From: an uncultured Pseudomonadota bacterium | Lineage (GTDB): Bacteria > Pseudomonadota > Gammaproteobacteria > Methylococcales > Methylomonadaceae | NCBI GenBank assembly: GCA_903918375.1 | Contig: CAIXED010000079.1 | Span: forward strand, 1 to 35,981 | DNA: 35,981 nt | Direction of reading: 5' to 3' | Part shown: one piece after another, positions 7,726 to 14,583 of the stretch | Numbering within the stretch: the stretch's first letter is position 1 | Layout of the letters: each line of letters starts with the position of its first letter | Notes under the pieces: model-generated | Databases searched by the model: none | What the model was told of the DNA's origin: nothing | Seen by the model: the letters and a program-made list of their open reading frames with translations, nothing else | Position numbers and translations under genes: made by a program

Positions 7726-8277
7726 ATGGCTGAAATTGGCAGCAATTTTGAATTTGAAGCCAGCTATAAGCCAATCAACCTTCACTTCTCATTTGAGACA
7801 TTTGATCTGTACCACTTAACGCCTAATGGAAAAATCTACTTAAGATCCATGGGCAGTGGTGCAAACTGGTTATATTGCCATGTGACACTATTTCTAGCAT
7901 TGCACAAATATTTTGCTGAGTTGGGTGATAAATGCGCTATTCCATCAATACTATTTTTTGATCAGCCAACGCAGGTATATTTCCCTAATTTTAATCGAGA
8001 CAACTCTGAAACTTTTGAAGATCAAAAAAGCCAAGAGAAGCAGCAGCGTAAGATGCTAAATGTTGGTCAAAATATTGATGAAGACATTAAAGCTGTTGAA
8101 AATCTATTCAGTCAACTCTCGATTTATTGCAATGAGCTTGAGCAGAAGAATGGTTTTAGTCCACAAATCATCGTGACTGATCATGCGGACAATTTGACGT
8201 TGTCGAACGGGGTATCGTTTGAGTCTTTGGTTAACGGCAATAGATGGCGAATGCGCGGCTTAATTCATCCTACATAA
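7726..8277 (+). CDS. DUF3732 ATPase, C-terminal half (signature and Walker B)
   Basis: This is the same frame as the upstream half, starting at the first ATG after the premature stop; 183 residues. It holds the ABC signature-like SMGSGAN (residues 41-47), then the helix HVTLFLALHKYF and the Walker B region ILFFDQPTQVYFP (75-87), where a Gln follows the Asp as in DUF3732 proteins. A likely D-loop/H-loop segment (PQIIVTDHADNL) comes next. No Shine-Dalgarno precedes ATG 7726, so translation as a separate protein would be weak. It would complement the first half only if the two associate. Most likely this is the stranded C-terminus of a broken gene. Confidence 0.72.
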   Translation: MAEIGSNFEFEASYKPINLHFSFETFDLYHLTPNGKIYLRSMGSGANWLYCHVTLFLALHKYFAELGDKCAIPSILFFDQPTQVYFPNFNRDNSETFEDQKSQEKQQRKMLNVGQNIDEDIKAVENLFSQLSIYCNELEQKNGFSPQIIVTDHADNLTLSNGVSFESLVNGNRWRMRGLIHPT

Positions 8278-8530
8278 AAATAACTAACATGCAATTGGGT
8301 CAAGTCACGAGATTGGGGGTGCGAATTAAATAATGTCCGATTTTGGTTGTATTTGAACGGTTAGAGTAAGACGAGGGTAGCGTATAACAAAGCGCGAACT
8401 TGCCAAGCTTTACGAGATGATTAGTTGAGTCATCAGACGCAACAAGAGCCAGCTGACTACGGCGAGATTCGAAAATCAATTGAAAAGTCCACGATTGAAA
8501 AGCGTTTGGAATAATTGGAGCAAAACGACA
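8278..8530. other. Non-coding or decayed stretch between the ABC-3C operon and a small gene
   Basis: No intact gene is seen. Short fragments in different frames read as helical, charged peptide: KRELAKLYEMIS, ending in TGA near 8420, and then TQQEPADYGEIRKSIEKSTIEKRLE, ending in TAA near 8513. This looks like the remains of one small coiled-coil gene broken by frame changes, but the evidence is thin. Confidence 0.3.
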
Positions 8531-8695
8531 ATGGCTAGTTTATTAAATCGATTGGCAAAACTGGAACAATCCCACAAGTCTAAAGCCAAGCCAAAGCAGA
8601 TACTCATTGTAAAAGGTGATAAGTCAATCCCGCTGGAGGATTACAACAGTAATGAATGGTTGATATACCGACCAATGCGGATTGGATACACCTGA
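8531..8695 (+). CDS. Small hypothetical protein with N-terminal RLAKLE motif
   Basis: The start is ATG 8531, chosen because TTGGAG lies about 10 nt upstream; an in-frame ATG at 8480 has no ribosome site. The 54-residue product begins MASLLNRLAKLEQSHKSKAK, then a basic linker and a beta-like segment ILIVKGDKSIPLED. The MSxKxRLxKLE-type beginning and a short following beta strand are shared with two tiny genes at the right end of the neighbouring integrative element (14132-14350 and 14347-14526). It therefore probably derives from a related element. The function is unknown. Confidence 0.5.
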   Translation: MASLLNRLAKLEQSHKSKAKPKQILIVKGDKSIPLEDYNSNEWLIYRPMRIGYT

Positions 8696-8937
8696 TAATG
8701 GTGGGGCAGAATTAGGTTGTTCTTACGCTGCGTCATTGTCAGATTGATTGACGCACTAATTACGGCAACACTAGGCCAGCCAACACAGAAAGCAAACTAA
8801 CAAACCGAGGTGATAGATAGCAGGAAAAGAAATTTTCTGTAATAAGCGTATTTTTGCCAACTGCTGATTAAGTGCTTATTAGAAAATTGCAGATATAAAA
8901 AAAGCCTAGGTTTTTAAGCCTAAGCCTTTAATTTATA
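8696..8937. other. Intergenic stretch up to the left att site
   Basis: Between the small RLAKLE gene and the att repeat I see no gene. The only recognisable feature is the hairpin at 8898-8929, a diverged counterpart of the tRNA-Thr terminator at the right end of the element. Confidence 0.4.
8898..8929 (-). terminator. Diverged duplicate of the tRNA-Thr terminator beside the left att site
   Basis: On the minus strand the sequence forms a GCTTAGG/CCTAGGC stem followed by a run of seven T. It sits 8-10 bp beyond the att repeat, exactly as the terminator at 15203-15239 does at the other end. It shares the TAGGCTT core and the CCTAAGCCTTT arm but has a shorter stem. It is probably the original chromosomal terminator of the tRNA gene, separated from it by the insertion. 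Confidence 0.55.
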
Positions 8938-8984
8938 ATGGAGCTGGTGATGGGACTCGAACCCGCGACCGGCTGATTACAAAT
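8938..8984. repeat. Left attachment site (47-bp direct repeat of the tRNA-Thr 3' end)
   Basis: The 47 bp are identical to 15247-15293, which cover the 3' end of tRNA-Thr from the CCA end through the T arm and variable loop to the anticodon. After the repeat the sequence diverges (TTGAAGG here, CAGCTGC in the true tRNA), so this is a displaced partial copy and not a tRNA gene. Confidence 0.9.
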
Positions 8985-9101
8985 TTGAAGGCCCGCTATT
9001 TCCTGCTGATTACTCAACCTTAACGAACCTTTACAAACCGCAGCCTACAGCCTATCATTGCCTTAACGGTGCTACACCAAAAACGCTCATTTTTAACCGA
9101 A

Positions 9102-9123
9102 AGCGTAGCACCAGCGTAGCACC
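9102..9123 (+). repeat. Tandem 11-bp repeats near the left att site (candidate integrase arm sites)
   Basis: Two adjacent copies of AGCGTAGCACC lie between the left att and the integrase start. An inverted GGTGCTAC is nearby at 68-75 of the same kilobase (9068-9075). A matching tandem pair in the same orientation lies at the right end (15180-15201). Paired short repeats just inside both att sites are the usual form of arm-type binding sites for tyrosine integrases. Confidence 0.55.
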
Positions 9124-9141
9124 AGAAAACAAGGGCATTAT

Positions 9142-10359
9142 ATGGAAACGCATTTCAACTTTACAAAGCCGCAGCTTGAAGCACTGACAGAACCTAAACC
9201 CGGCGAGCGTGTCATTTATCACGACACCCACAAAAACGCCGCAGGCTTGCAACTTCGAGTTACCAACACCAGCAAAACCTTTTTCATTCAAAAGCGGGTG
9301 GACGGCAAGCCGGAGCGCGTTACCGTTGGCAAGTTTCCGGATTATTCGATTGAGAACGCCAGAAAGGAAGCGGCGAGACTTAGCGCGCTGATTGCCGAGG
9401 GAATCAACCCCAACACCGACGCCAGAGCGTTAAAGACTGAAACCACCCTGCAAGACTTGTTCGACGAGTTTCTAAAACATCGACGCAACAAGCGCGGCGC
9501 GTTTCTGTCGGAGAAAACCAAACGGAGTTACCGCTACGACTTCGGGCTGTACCTTGGCAAGTGGAGCGGGCGCAAGCTGTCACAGTTCAAAGATACCGAC
9601 TTCGGCAAGTTACATTCAGAGATCGGCAAAGAACACCCCACCACGGCAAACCGAGTAATAGCAATGGCGTCTAGTCTGTTTGGCTATGCCGCCGAGCGTA
9701 AGCTATTCAAAGGGGCGAACCCCGCCCACGGTATCAAGAAATACCCAGAAACCAAGCGCGACCGCTTTTTACAATCCGACGAATTACCGGCTTTTTTTAC
9801 CGCACTAGCCGAGGAACCCAACGACACTCTACGAGATTACTTTTTAATATCGCTGCTAACAGGTGCTAGGCGTTCCAATGTACAAGAAATGGAGTGGAGC
9901 CAGATCAACTTTGGCCGGGCAGAGTGGCGGATACCAACAACCAAAAACGGCGAACCGCAAACCGTAACCTTATCCGCCGAGGCGCTGGAAATACTACGCA
10001 ATCGGCAAAGCTGCGACCCTGTTTGGGTTTTTCCTGGCACTGGCTCAACTGGTCATTTAGTCGAGCCTAAGAAAGCATGGCGGCGCGTCTTAGATCGAGC
10101 GGGGATTGATAATTTGAGGATTCACGACTTACGCCGCACCCTTGGAAGCTGGCAAGCTAAAACCGGCGCATCGCTGGCGATAGTCGGCAAAAGCCTTAAC
10201 CACAAATCACCATCGACAACGGCAATCTATGCGCGCCTTGATCTTGATCCAGTGCGGGAGTCAGTAGACCGGGCAACCGGCGCAATGTTGGCCGCTGCTG
10301 GTGTTAAACCTGCCGGGGAAGTGGTAGAGATCAACATAAAGACAAGGAGCAAAAATTGA
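9142..10359 (+). CDS. P4-type tyrosine integrase (site-specific recombinase)
   Basis: This 405-residue enzyme integrates and excises the element at tRNA-Thr by strand exchange through a 3'-phosphotyrosine. It has the N-terminal arm-binding DUF4102 domain (about residues 5-85; PKPGERVIYHDTHKNAAGLQLRV and the DGKPERVTVGKFPDYSIENARKEA part), a SAM-like core-binding domain (about 100-190) and a catalytic domain. Catalytic residues visible are Arg243 (TGARRSN), His328-x-x-Arg331 (HDLRR), His354 (LNHKS) and Tyr363 (AIYARL), so it appears intact. It lies 157 bp inside the left att site and reads into the element. Its stop overlaps the TTG start of the next gene. Confidence 0.95.
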   Translation: METHFNFTKPQLEALTEPKPGERVIYHDTHKNAAGLQLRVTNTSKTFFIQKRVDGKPERVTVGKFPDYSIENARKEAARLSALIAEGINPNTDARALKTETTLQDLFDEFLKHRRNKRGAFLSEKTKRSYRYDFGLYLGKWSGRKLSQFKDTDFGKLHSEIGKEHPTTANRVIAMASSLFGYAAERKLFKGANPAHGIKKYPETKRDRFLQSDELPAFFTALAEEPNDTLRDYFLISLLTGARRSNVQEMEWSQINFGRAEWRIPTTKNGEPQTVTLSAEALEILRNRQSCDPVWVFPGTGSTGHLVEPKKAWRRVLDRAGIDNLRIHDLRRTLGSWQAKTGASLAIVGKSLNHKSPSTTAIYARLDLDPVRESVDRATGAMLAAAGVKPAGEVVEINIKTRSKN

Positions 10360-10928
10360 GACTTCCACCCATGCCAGCAGAATGGATAGACCTGCCAGTT
10401 GATGAGCTTGGGCTGAGGTTGTTGGCTTGGTGGATAGCCGCACAAGCCGAGAGAAAAGGCATAGACCCAACCGCAATACCTGAGCATATCGCAGAACAAA
10501 TTATCATTGCGACAAGGGGAATGGATGGCGACCAAGCACATATTGCAGCACTTGAAAAAGCACTAATCAAAGCTGCACAGGGGGAGTTTGCAAAAGCAGG
10601 AACCCTGCTTCATGGATATATGCAAATCGGAGCTGAATCGATGGCGGCAGCGGACTTAATTTCAAATCTCGAACCGGACACTAAGCGAGGCGGCAAGGTA
10701 CGGCGAGGCGCGAAAAGAGGACATGAATTAGTACACGGTGACTCAGTAACAAAAGAAACCAGACGCAGACAATATTTAGATCTAATGGACGAGATCAAAG
10801 CTAAAAACCCTTGTCTAACAGGGCAATCACTTCACAAAGCAGCTGAAAAACAATCATCTAAGGTGCTCGGAAAACGTGTTTCTTATAAAACCTTTGAGCG
10901 AACCGAAAAGAATGAACATCAAAAATAA
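10356..10928 (+). CDS. Hypothetical element protein downstream of the integrase
   Basis: The start is TTG 10356, overlapping the integrase stop (TTGA) and supported by AAGGAG 6 nt upstream. The 190-residue product is mostly helical: an N-terminal Trp-rich part (PAEWIDLPVDELGLRLLAWWIAAQAE), a middle helical part (about residues 60-110), a basic Gly/Arg/Lys linker (RGGKVRRGAKRGHE), and a C-terminal part (GQSLHKAAEKQSSKVLGKRVSYKTFER) that reads like a helix-turn-helix. A DNA-binding regulator or small-terminase-like protein is conceivable, but I do not recognise the family. Confidence 0.6.
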   Translation: MRLPPMPAEWIDLPVDELGLRLLAWWIAAQAERKGIDPTAIPEHIAEQIIIATRGMDGDQAHIAALEKALIKAAQGEFAKAGTLLHGYMQIGAESMAAADLISNLEPDTKRGGKVRRGAKRGHELVHGDSVTKETRRRQYLDLMDEIKAKNPCLTGQSLHKAAEKQSSKVLGKRVSYKTFERTEKNEHQK

Positions 10929-11009
10929 TTAGGACAGTCTCGCCACTGTCCCAAGTTGAAATCACCAAACTACGGCCATGTTTAACAAGAACCTATGGAG
11001 GTTCACAAC

Positions 11010-11222
11010 ATGGCAATATCTACACCCAACCCAACCAAAGATGAAATATTCGGCAATACCAGCGCCGCTGAATATATTGGCGTCACCCCTCGCACATTAG
11101 AAGTTTGGCGCTGCACCAAGCGTTATCAAATCCCGTTTATCAAAGTCGGTCGATTGGTGAAATACCGCAAATCGGCGCTTGATGCGTTTCTCGACTCTCG
11201 CACTGTCGGCGCGGAGGGTTAA
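11010..11222 (+). CDS. AlpA/excisionase-like helix-turn-helix protein
   Basis: The start is ATG 11010 (MAISTPNP) because GGAGG lies 8 nt upstream; the in-frame ATG at 10995 falls within that site's leader. The 70-residue product has one compact MerR-like winged HTH: NTSAAEYIGVTPRTLEVW, then YQIPFIKVGRLVKYRKSALDAFL. This is the layout of AlpA-type regulators and excisionases (helix-turn-helix domain, PF12728 group). In small islands such proteins control integrase transcription or steer excision. Its place between int and the replication genes fits that role. Confidence 0.82.
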   Translation: MAISTPNPTKDEIFGNTSAAEYIGVTPRTLEVWRCTKRYQIPFIKVGRLVKYRKSALDAFLDSRTVGAEG

Positions 11223-11226
11223 GAAA

Positions 11227-11733
11227 ATGACGGACAACAAAAAAGCCGCACCAGTCGGGCAACTGGGAACGGCTCAATTTCAAAACTCTCAAAACCATTT
11301 TAACAATATCGACGGCAAGCTAAGCAACTTTTTAGCAAAGCTGGAAGGCGTCAAAACCAACGGCTCGAATAAATGGCTTGCTAAGTGTCCGGCGCATTCT
11401 GACAGATCACCGTCGTTAGCAATCAAGCTGGCTGATGATCGAATATTGATACATTGTTTTGCCGGGTGCAGCGTGGACGCCGTGTTAGGCGCTGTCGGGC
11501 TGGATATGGCCGGTTTGTTTCCTGATCGTGTCGCCAACCCTGGCACACCTAAACCAAAGGCCCCACGTTTTAGTGCTTACGAACTTTTCCCGCTGTTGAT
11601 TCAGGAGGCGCTGATTCTGGCGATTGCCTTCGATGCTGTCGTTTCCGGCGATGTTATGGCAGACGTAGACAAGCAGCGCGCCACACAGGCGTTTAATGCA
11701 GTTATGCGGTTGAATAGCGAGGTGAGGCAATGA
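11227..11733 (+). CDS. CHC2-type zinc-finger primase-like protein
   Basis: The start is ATG 11227 after GGAGGG with an 8-nt gap, 4 bp after the previous stop. The 168-residue protein has a CHC2 zinc ribbon of the DnaG-primase type: Cys54-x2-His57 (KCPAHSDRSPSL) and Cys77-x3-Cys81 (HCFAGCSVDAVLGAVGLDM). Only the zinc-binding domain is present; no TOPRIM catalytic core follows. The C-terminal ~70 residues are helical. In such elements this protein is encoded directly before DUF3987 and probably forms the replication initiator/primase module with it. Its stop overlaps the DUF3987 start by 4 bp (ATGA). Confidence 0.8.
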   Translation: MTDNKKAAPVGQLGTAQFQNSQNHFNNIDGKLSNFLAKLEGVKTNGSNKWLAKCPAHSDRSPSLAIKLADDRILIHCFAGCSVDAVLGAVGLDMAGLFPDRVANPGTPKPKAPRFSAYELFPLLIQEALILAIAFDAVVSGDVMADVDKQRATQAFNAVMRLNSEVRQ

Positions 11734-13244
11734 GTTTAGAAGCCAAATTAGATCAAATCAACACGGCGCAAACAATGCCACCGGAACCACTCAGAGCATC
11801 ACTGCCACCATCAACGCCTTACCCGGTCGAGCAATTAGGCGATGTATTAGGCGGCGCTGCTCAGGCCTTACACGAAACCATCAAAGCACCTTTAGCCCTT
11901 TGCTGTCAGTCGGTACTTGCCGCGGCGGCGTTTTCTGCCCAGAGCCATTTTGATGTGGTTTTACCTTGGGGCGATAGAAAACCGCTCAGCCTGTTTTTGC
12001 TGACAGTGGCTGATTCGGGTGAGCGTAAATCTGCGGTCGATGACGCCGTGCTAGGTGCAGCCAAGGCACAAGAAAGGCTCGAAATGGCGAGTTACCAAAT
12101 CGAGTTTGAGCTTTACGAATCGGGGCTTGCTAAATGGAAAGCAGCCACCGACGCAGCCAATAAAAAGACCACAAAGCCCAAAAGCCAAGCCGCAGCCGAT
12201 TACACCCAAAACGAGGCGCACGAGATAGGCCCAAAGCCCAAGGCACCTATCATGCCCTTACGGTTCGTTACTGACCCGACAGTTGAAGGCCTTTATAAAC
12301 TGCTGGTCACGGCTCAGCCTTCCGTTGCGTTATTTTCTGACGAAGGTGGTTTACTGATAGGTGGCAATGCCTTGAATGGTGAGAACGCACTCAAGACCAT
12401 GGCGCGCTGGTGCAAACTTTGGGACGGCTCACCCTTTGACCGAGTAAGGGCTGGCGATGGCTCAGGATGCCTTTACGGGCGACGTATGGCAATGCACCAG
12501 CTCGCACAACCGGATGTTATGCAAAAGCTGCTAGGCGACCGCATGGCAAATGGGCAAGGTCTATTAGCACGGTGCTTGGTAGCGTGGCCCGAGTCCACTA
12601 TCGGCAAACGGCATATTCAAGCGTTTGAAAATCCAAAAGACCGGCACGAAGTTAAGCGACTGTTTGCAATCCTCAAAACATTGGCCGAAGCGACACCACG
12701 CGCAAGCGATGGCAATCCGCAGGAATTAGACCCTGTCGAGTTGCCATTGAACGCCGCCGCACATCAAATGGCGATTGATGCCGTAAATAAATTCGAGGAT
12801 TTAATGAAAGTTGGCGCTGACCTTGCCGAGCTTAAAGATAGAGCGAGCAAAGCCCTAGAGAATGCTTGCCGGATTGCGGGCATATTGTCGATGATTGAAA
12901 ACGGCATGGCCGCGCGTGAAATTACTAAAACCCACCTAGAACGCGGCCTGATCCTAATGCAGTGGTATTTAGCCGAATCGTTACGCATCCAGAGTGCGGC
13001 TATCGTTCCGCAGTCGGTACTAGATGCCGAATCATTATCGAGATGGTTAGCCAGTCGGGATATTCAGGAGTTCGCCACGCGCACCATATTAAACAAAGGC
13101 CCAAACCCGCTACGTAATAAGCCAAGACTAAATGCCGCTATCGGTGAACTTGTCGGCGCTGGTTACTTAGCCGCAAACGATCTCGGCGCGATGATTGAGG
13201 GGAAAAAAGCGAAACTATCATGGAGAGTTTTACATGTGGTTTAA
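11730..13244 (+). CDS. DUF3987 (YfjI-type) replication ATPase/helicase-like protein
   Basis: This 504-residue protein is typical of the DUF3987 family found in satellites and genomic islands. After a Pro-rich N-terminus (about residues 15-35) comes the domain core: YPVEQLGDVLGGAAQALHE, LAAAAFSAQSHFDVVLPWG, then PLSLFLLTVADSGERKSAVDD, whose SGERKS stretch is the family's P-loop-like site in place of a canonical GKS/T. Further on are VALFSDEGGLLIGG, a Walker-B-like acidic pair, and MAMHQLAQPDVMQKLLGD. Members are thought to act in element replication together with the preceding CHC2 protein; enzymatic activity is inferred, not shown. The downstream Cys-rich gene starts inside its last codons. 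Confidence 0.85.
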   Translation: MSLEAKLDQINTAQTMPPEPLRASLPPSTPYPVEQLGDVLGGAAQALHETIKAPLALCCQSVLAAAAFSAQSHFDVVLPWGDRKPLSLFLLTVADSGERKSAVDDAVLGAAKAQERLEMASYQIEFELYESGLAKWKAATDAANKKTTKPKSQAAADYTQNEAHEIGPKPKAPIMPLRFVTDPTVEGLYKLLVTAQPSVALFSDEGGLLIGGNALNGENALKTMARWCKLWDGSPFDRVRAGDGSGCLYGRRMAMHQLAQPDVMQKLLGDRMANGQGLLARCLVAWPESTIGKRHIQAFENPKDRHEVKRLFAILKTLAEATPRASDGNPQELDPVELPLNAAAHQMAIDAVNKFEDLMKVGADLAELKDRASKALENACRIAGILSMIENGMAAREITKTHLERGLILMQWYLAESLRIQSAAIVPQSVLDAESLSRWLASRDIQEFATRTILNKGPNPLRNKPRLNAAIGELVGAGYLAANDLGAMIEGKKAKLSWRVLHVV

Positions 13245-13872
13245 GCCCGCCGAATATCAAAAATCAAATCCTTTGGTAGTTGCGACAATTGCGAAAGCTG
13301 CGACAAAAACACCTGAAAACCCTCATTTGTCGCAAAAGTCGCGAATGTCGCAGCCCGTTACATTTTCGATTGAGGATTACGAGCAAGCCGAATCTGTCGC
13401 AGTTGTCGCAAAAGTCGCAAGGGGATTAGATACGGAAAACCGTCAAAAGCTGGTGGCCTACCTGGACGCTATCGGCGAAACAGATCAAGCCAGCATCGAC
13501 GAATATCTGACCGAGTGCGGCAAGGATGCCGAAACCCTGGCAAGGGAGTTACAACAGGCCGACGATTGCTTACAGATCAAAACCGGCGACTATAACGGGC
13601 TGGTGCAATGCTCAGGCTGTGTCTACCTGTCCGGCGATACCTGCAACCGTTACCGCTGGCGCGTGGTCGTCGATAAATGGCGGCGCTGTGCTGACCATGC
13701 CCAAAAATCGGAAACCATCACCTGCAAATCATGCGGCCATTTCCAGAGCTTTAACAATCATGGTGGCGGCGCTGGTGCGTGTCGTGCTGACGTTCAACCC
13801 TTCGGCGCTTGCTGGTGGGCTGATACTGTTCACGAATGCGACAAATATCAGACTTTGGAGGCTGGAAAATGA
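13234..13872 (+). CDS. Cys-rich hypothetical protein with two zinc-binding-like clusters
   Basis: The start is ATG 13234 (MWFKPAEYQKSNP), 5-7 nt after GGAGAG, overlapping the DUF3987 stop. The 212-residue protein has a low-complexity Ala/Val/Lys/Ser N-terminal part (about residues 15-70) encoded by the iteron-like DNA repeats, then a helical middle. Two Cys clusters follow: CSGCVYLSGDTC...CADH (about 125-155) and CKSCGHF...ACRADVQPFGACWW...CDKY (about 165-205). The second looks like a diverged copy of the first, each able to bind a zinc ion. Proteins of this type often follow DUF3987 in mobile elements, but the function is unknown. Confidence 0.65.
   Translation: MWFKPAEYQKSNPLVVATIAKAATKTPENPHLSQKSRMSQPVTFSIEDYEQAESVAVVAKVARGLDTENRQKLVAYLDAIGETDQASIDEYLTECGKDAETLARELQQADDCLQIKTGDYNGLVQCSGCVYLSGDTCNRYRWRVVVDKWRRCADHAQKSETITCKSCGHFQSFNNHGGGAGACRADVQPFGACWWADTVHECDKYQTLEAGK
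13281..13419. repeat. Nine TGTCGCA-like repeats in three 9-bp-spaced triplets (iteron-like, possible origin)
   Basis: Triplet A (inverted, TGCGACA) starts at 13281, 13290 and 13299. Triplet B (TGTCGCA) starts at 13328, 13337 and 13346. Triplet C starts at 13395, 13404 and 13413. The middle copies of A and B and the last of C differ by one or two bases. All lie inside the Cys-rich gene, yet A, B and C are translated in different registers or orientations (VATIAKAAT, LSQKSRMSQ, VAVVAKVA). Conservation is therefore at DNA level. Position directly after the CHC2-DUF3987 replication genes suggests an initiator-binding array. Confidence 0.6.
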
Positions 13873-14135
13873 GTAATGATTATCCCGTCGAGATAGACGC
13901 CGCAACGGGTAAGGTTTCGACCTCACCCCCACAGAAAGGCCAGCGCTATCGCTGCAAGCTGGACACCTTGCAGGATGTAAGGCGCGAGATGGCAAAAGTT
14001 TACAGAGAATCCCGGTCGGAATTAATCGACCCGGCAGCGGCTACAAAGCTGGTCTGGATGTTACAGGCTGTCGGCAAAGTTATTGAAGGCAGCGATTTAG
14101 AGAAACGTATCGAAGCACTCGAGAATAAACAATGA
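13869..14135 (+). CDS. Small hypothetical element protein
   Basis: The start is ATG 13869, 7-8 nt after GGAGG and overlapping the previous stop (ATGA). The 88-residue protein begins SNDYPVEIDAATGKVSTSPPQKGQRYRCKLDTL and continues with a charged helical region (DVRREMAKVYRESRSEL; TKLVWMLQAVGKVIEGSDLEKRIEALE). The arrangement suggests a small beta N-terminus and a coiled-coil C-terminus. The family and role are unknown. It is part of a tightly overlapping chain of genes that is translated together. Confidence 0.6.
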   Translation: MSNDYPVEIDAATGKVSTSPPQKGQRYRCKLDTLQDVRREMAKVYRESRSELIDPAAATKLVWMLQAVGKVIEGSDLEKRIEALENKQ

Positions 14136-14350
14136 GCATCAAAACCAGACTATCGAAACTAGAAGAGGCGAATACCAACGCCGAACCGGATAAGCGGCAA
14201 GCCGAAGCTATAACCAACACAAAGGCATGGCTTGCGGAAATATTAGCCGCTGCGGGCGGATCACAGCGCCAGTCTGTAAGCATTCCTTATCACGATCCTA
14301 AGCAATGGCTAGAAGATACCTTTAGGGCTATAACCGGAGATAGACTATGA
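14132..14350 (+). CDS. Small hypothetical protein with MSIKxRLxKLE start
   Basis: The 72-residue product overlaps the previous gene and the next by 4 bp each (ATGA). It starts MSIKTRLSKLEEANTNAEPD, a short coiled coil, followed by a helical segment (TKAWLAEILAAAGG) and PYHDPKQWLEDTFRAITGD. Its first 11 residues closely resemble those of the following gene and of the gene at 8531-8695, so the three form a small family. The function is unknown. Confidence 0.55.
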   Translation: MSIKTRLSKLEEANTNAEPDKRQAEAITNTKAWLAEILAAAGGSQRQSVSIPYHDPKQWLEDTFRAITGDRL

Positions 14351-14526
14351 GCATTAAACAGCGCGTCGCCAAACTGGAAAGCCAAAAGCCGCAGGTCGGC
14401 GTATGGGTACGGATTATCGTAGGCGTAGGCGAAAGCGAGGCCACAGCAAATTCGAAATGGTTGGCGGATAATCCCGGTAAGCCACTGCCGGCAAACATCA
14501 TCTATCGCGTAATGGTTGAGGCGTAA
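14347..14526 (+). CDS. Small hypothetical protein with MSIKxRVxKLE start
   Basis: This 59-residue product begins MSIKQRVAKLESQKPQVGVW, then a beta strand VRIIVGVGESEATA, a short helix (NSKWLADNP) and a final strand (IIYRVMVEA). The start overlaps the previous stop by 4 bp. Last gene of the element's rightward operon, with a terminator 15 bp beyond its stop. It shares its N-terminal motif with the gene just upstream and with the one at 8531-8695. The function is unknown. Confidence 0.55.
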   Translation: MSIKQRVAKLESQKPQVGVWVRIIVGVGESEATANSKWLADNPGKPLPANIIYRVMVEA

Positions 14527-14540
14527 ACCCTAGCCAAACT

Positions 14541-14561
14541 AGCCGGATAACGCCGGCTTTT
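14541..14561 (+). terminator. Rho-independent terminator of the element's main operon
   Basis: Stem AGCCGG/CCGGCT with a 6-nt loop is followed by a short T run, 15 bp after the last small gene and before the convergent lipoprotein gene. Confidence 0.65.
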
Positions 14562-14583
14562 GGCGATATTTAGTATTGCGTCT

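Larger units (their letters stand above)
6265..8277 (+). pseudogene. DUF3732 ABC/SMC-like ATPase gene interrupted by an in-frame TAA (whole reading frame)
   Basis: One continuous frame of 671 codons runs from TTG 6265 (GGAG ribosome site at 6251-6254) to TAA 8275-8277, broken only by TAA 7672-7674 at codon 470. Codons on both sides of that stop are in the same frame and still read as coiled coil (AIDKDLK, stop, YDVQKGLENASAKVNEYM). The N-terminal part carries Walker A and the C-terminal part carries the ABC signature and Walker B. A single nonsense mutation in a once-intact gene is therefore the simplest reading. A sequencing error or genuine use of two polypeptides remain possible. Confidence 0.75.

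Noticed and set aside
8938-8984. Second tRNA-Thr gene
   Set aside because: Only the 3' part matches; the sequence diverges right after the anticodon region and cannot form a cloverleaf. It is an att duplicate.
13281-13419. Repeat array as a CRISPR
   Set aside because: Units are only 7 bp at 9-bp steps, lie inside a gene, have no unique spacers of 25-40 bp, and no cas genes are present.
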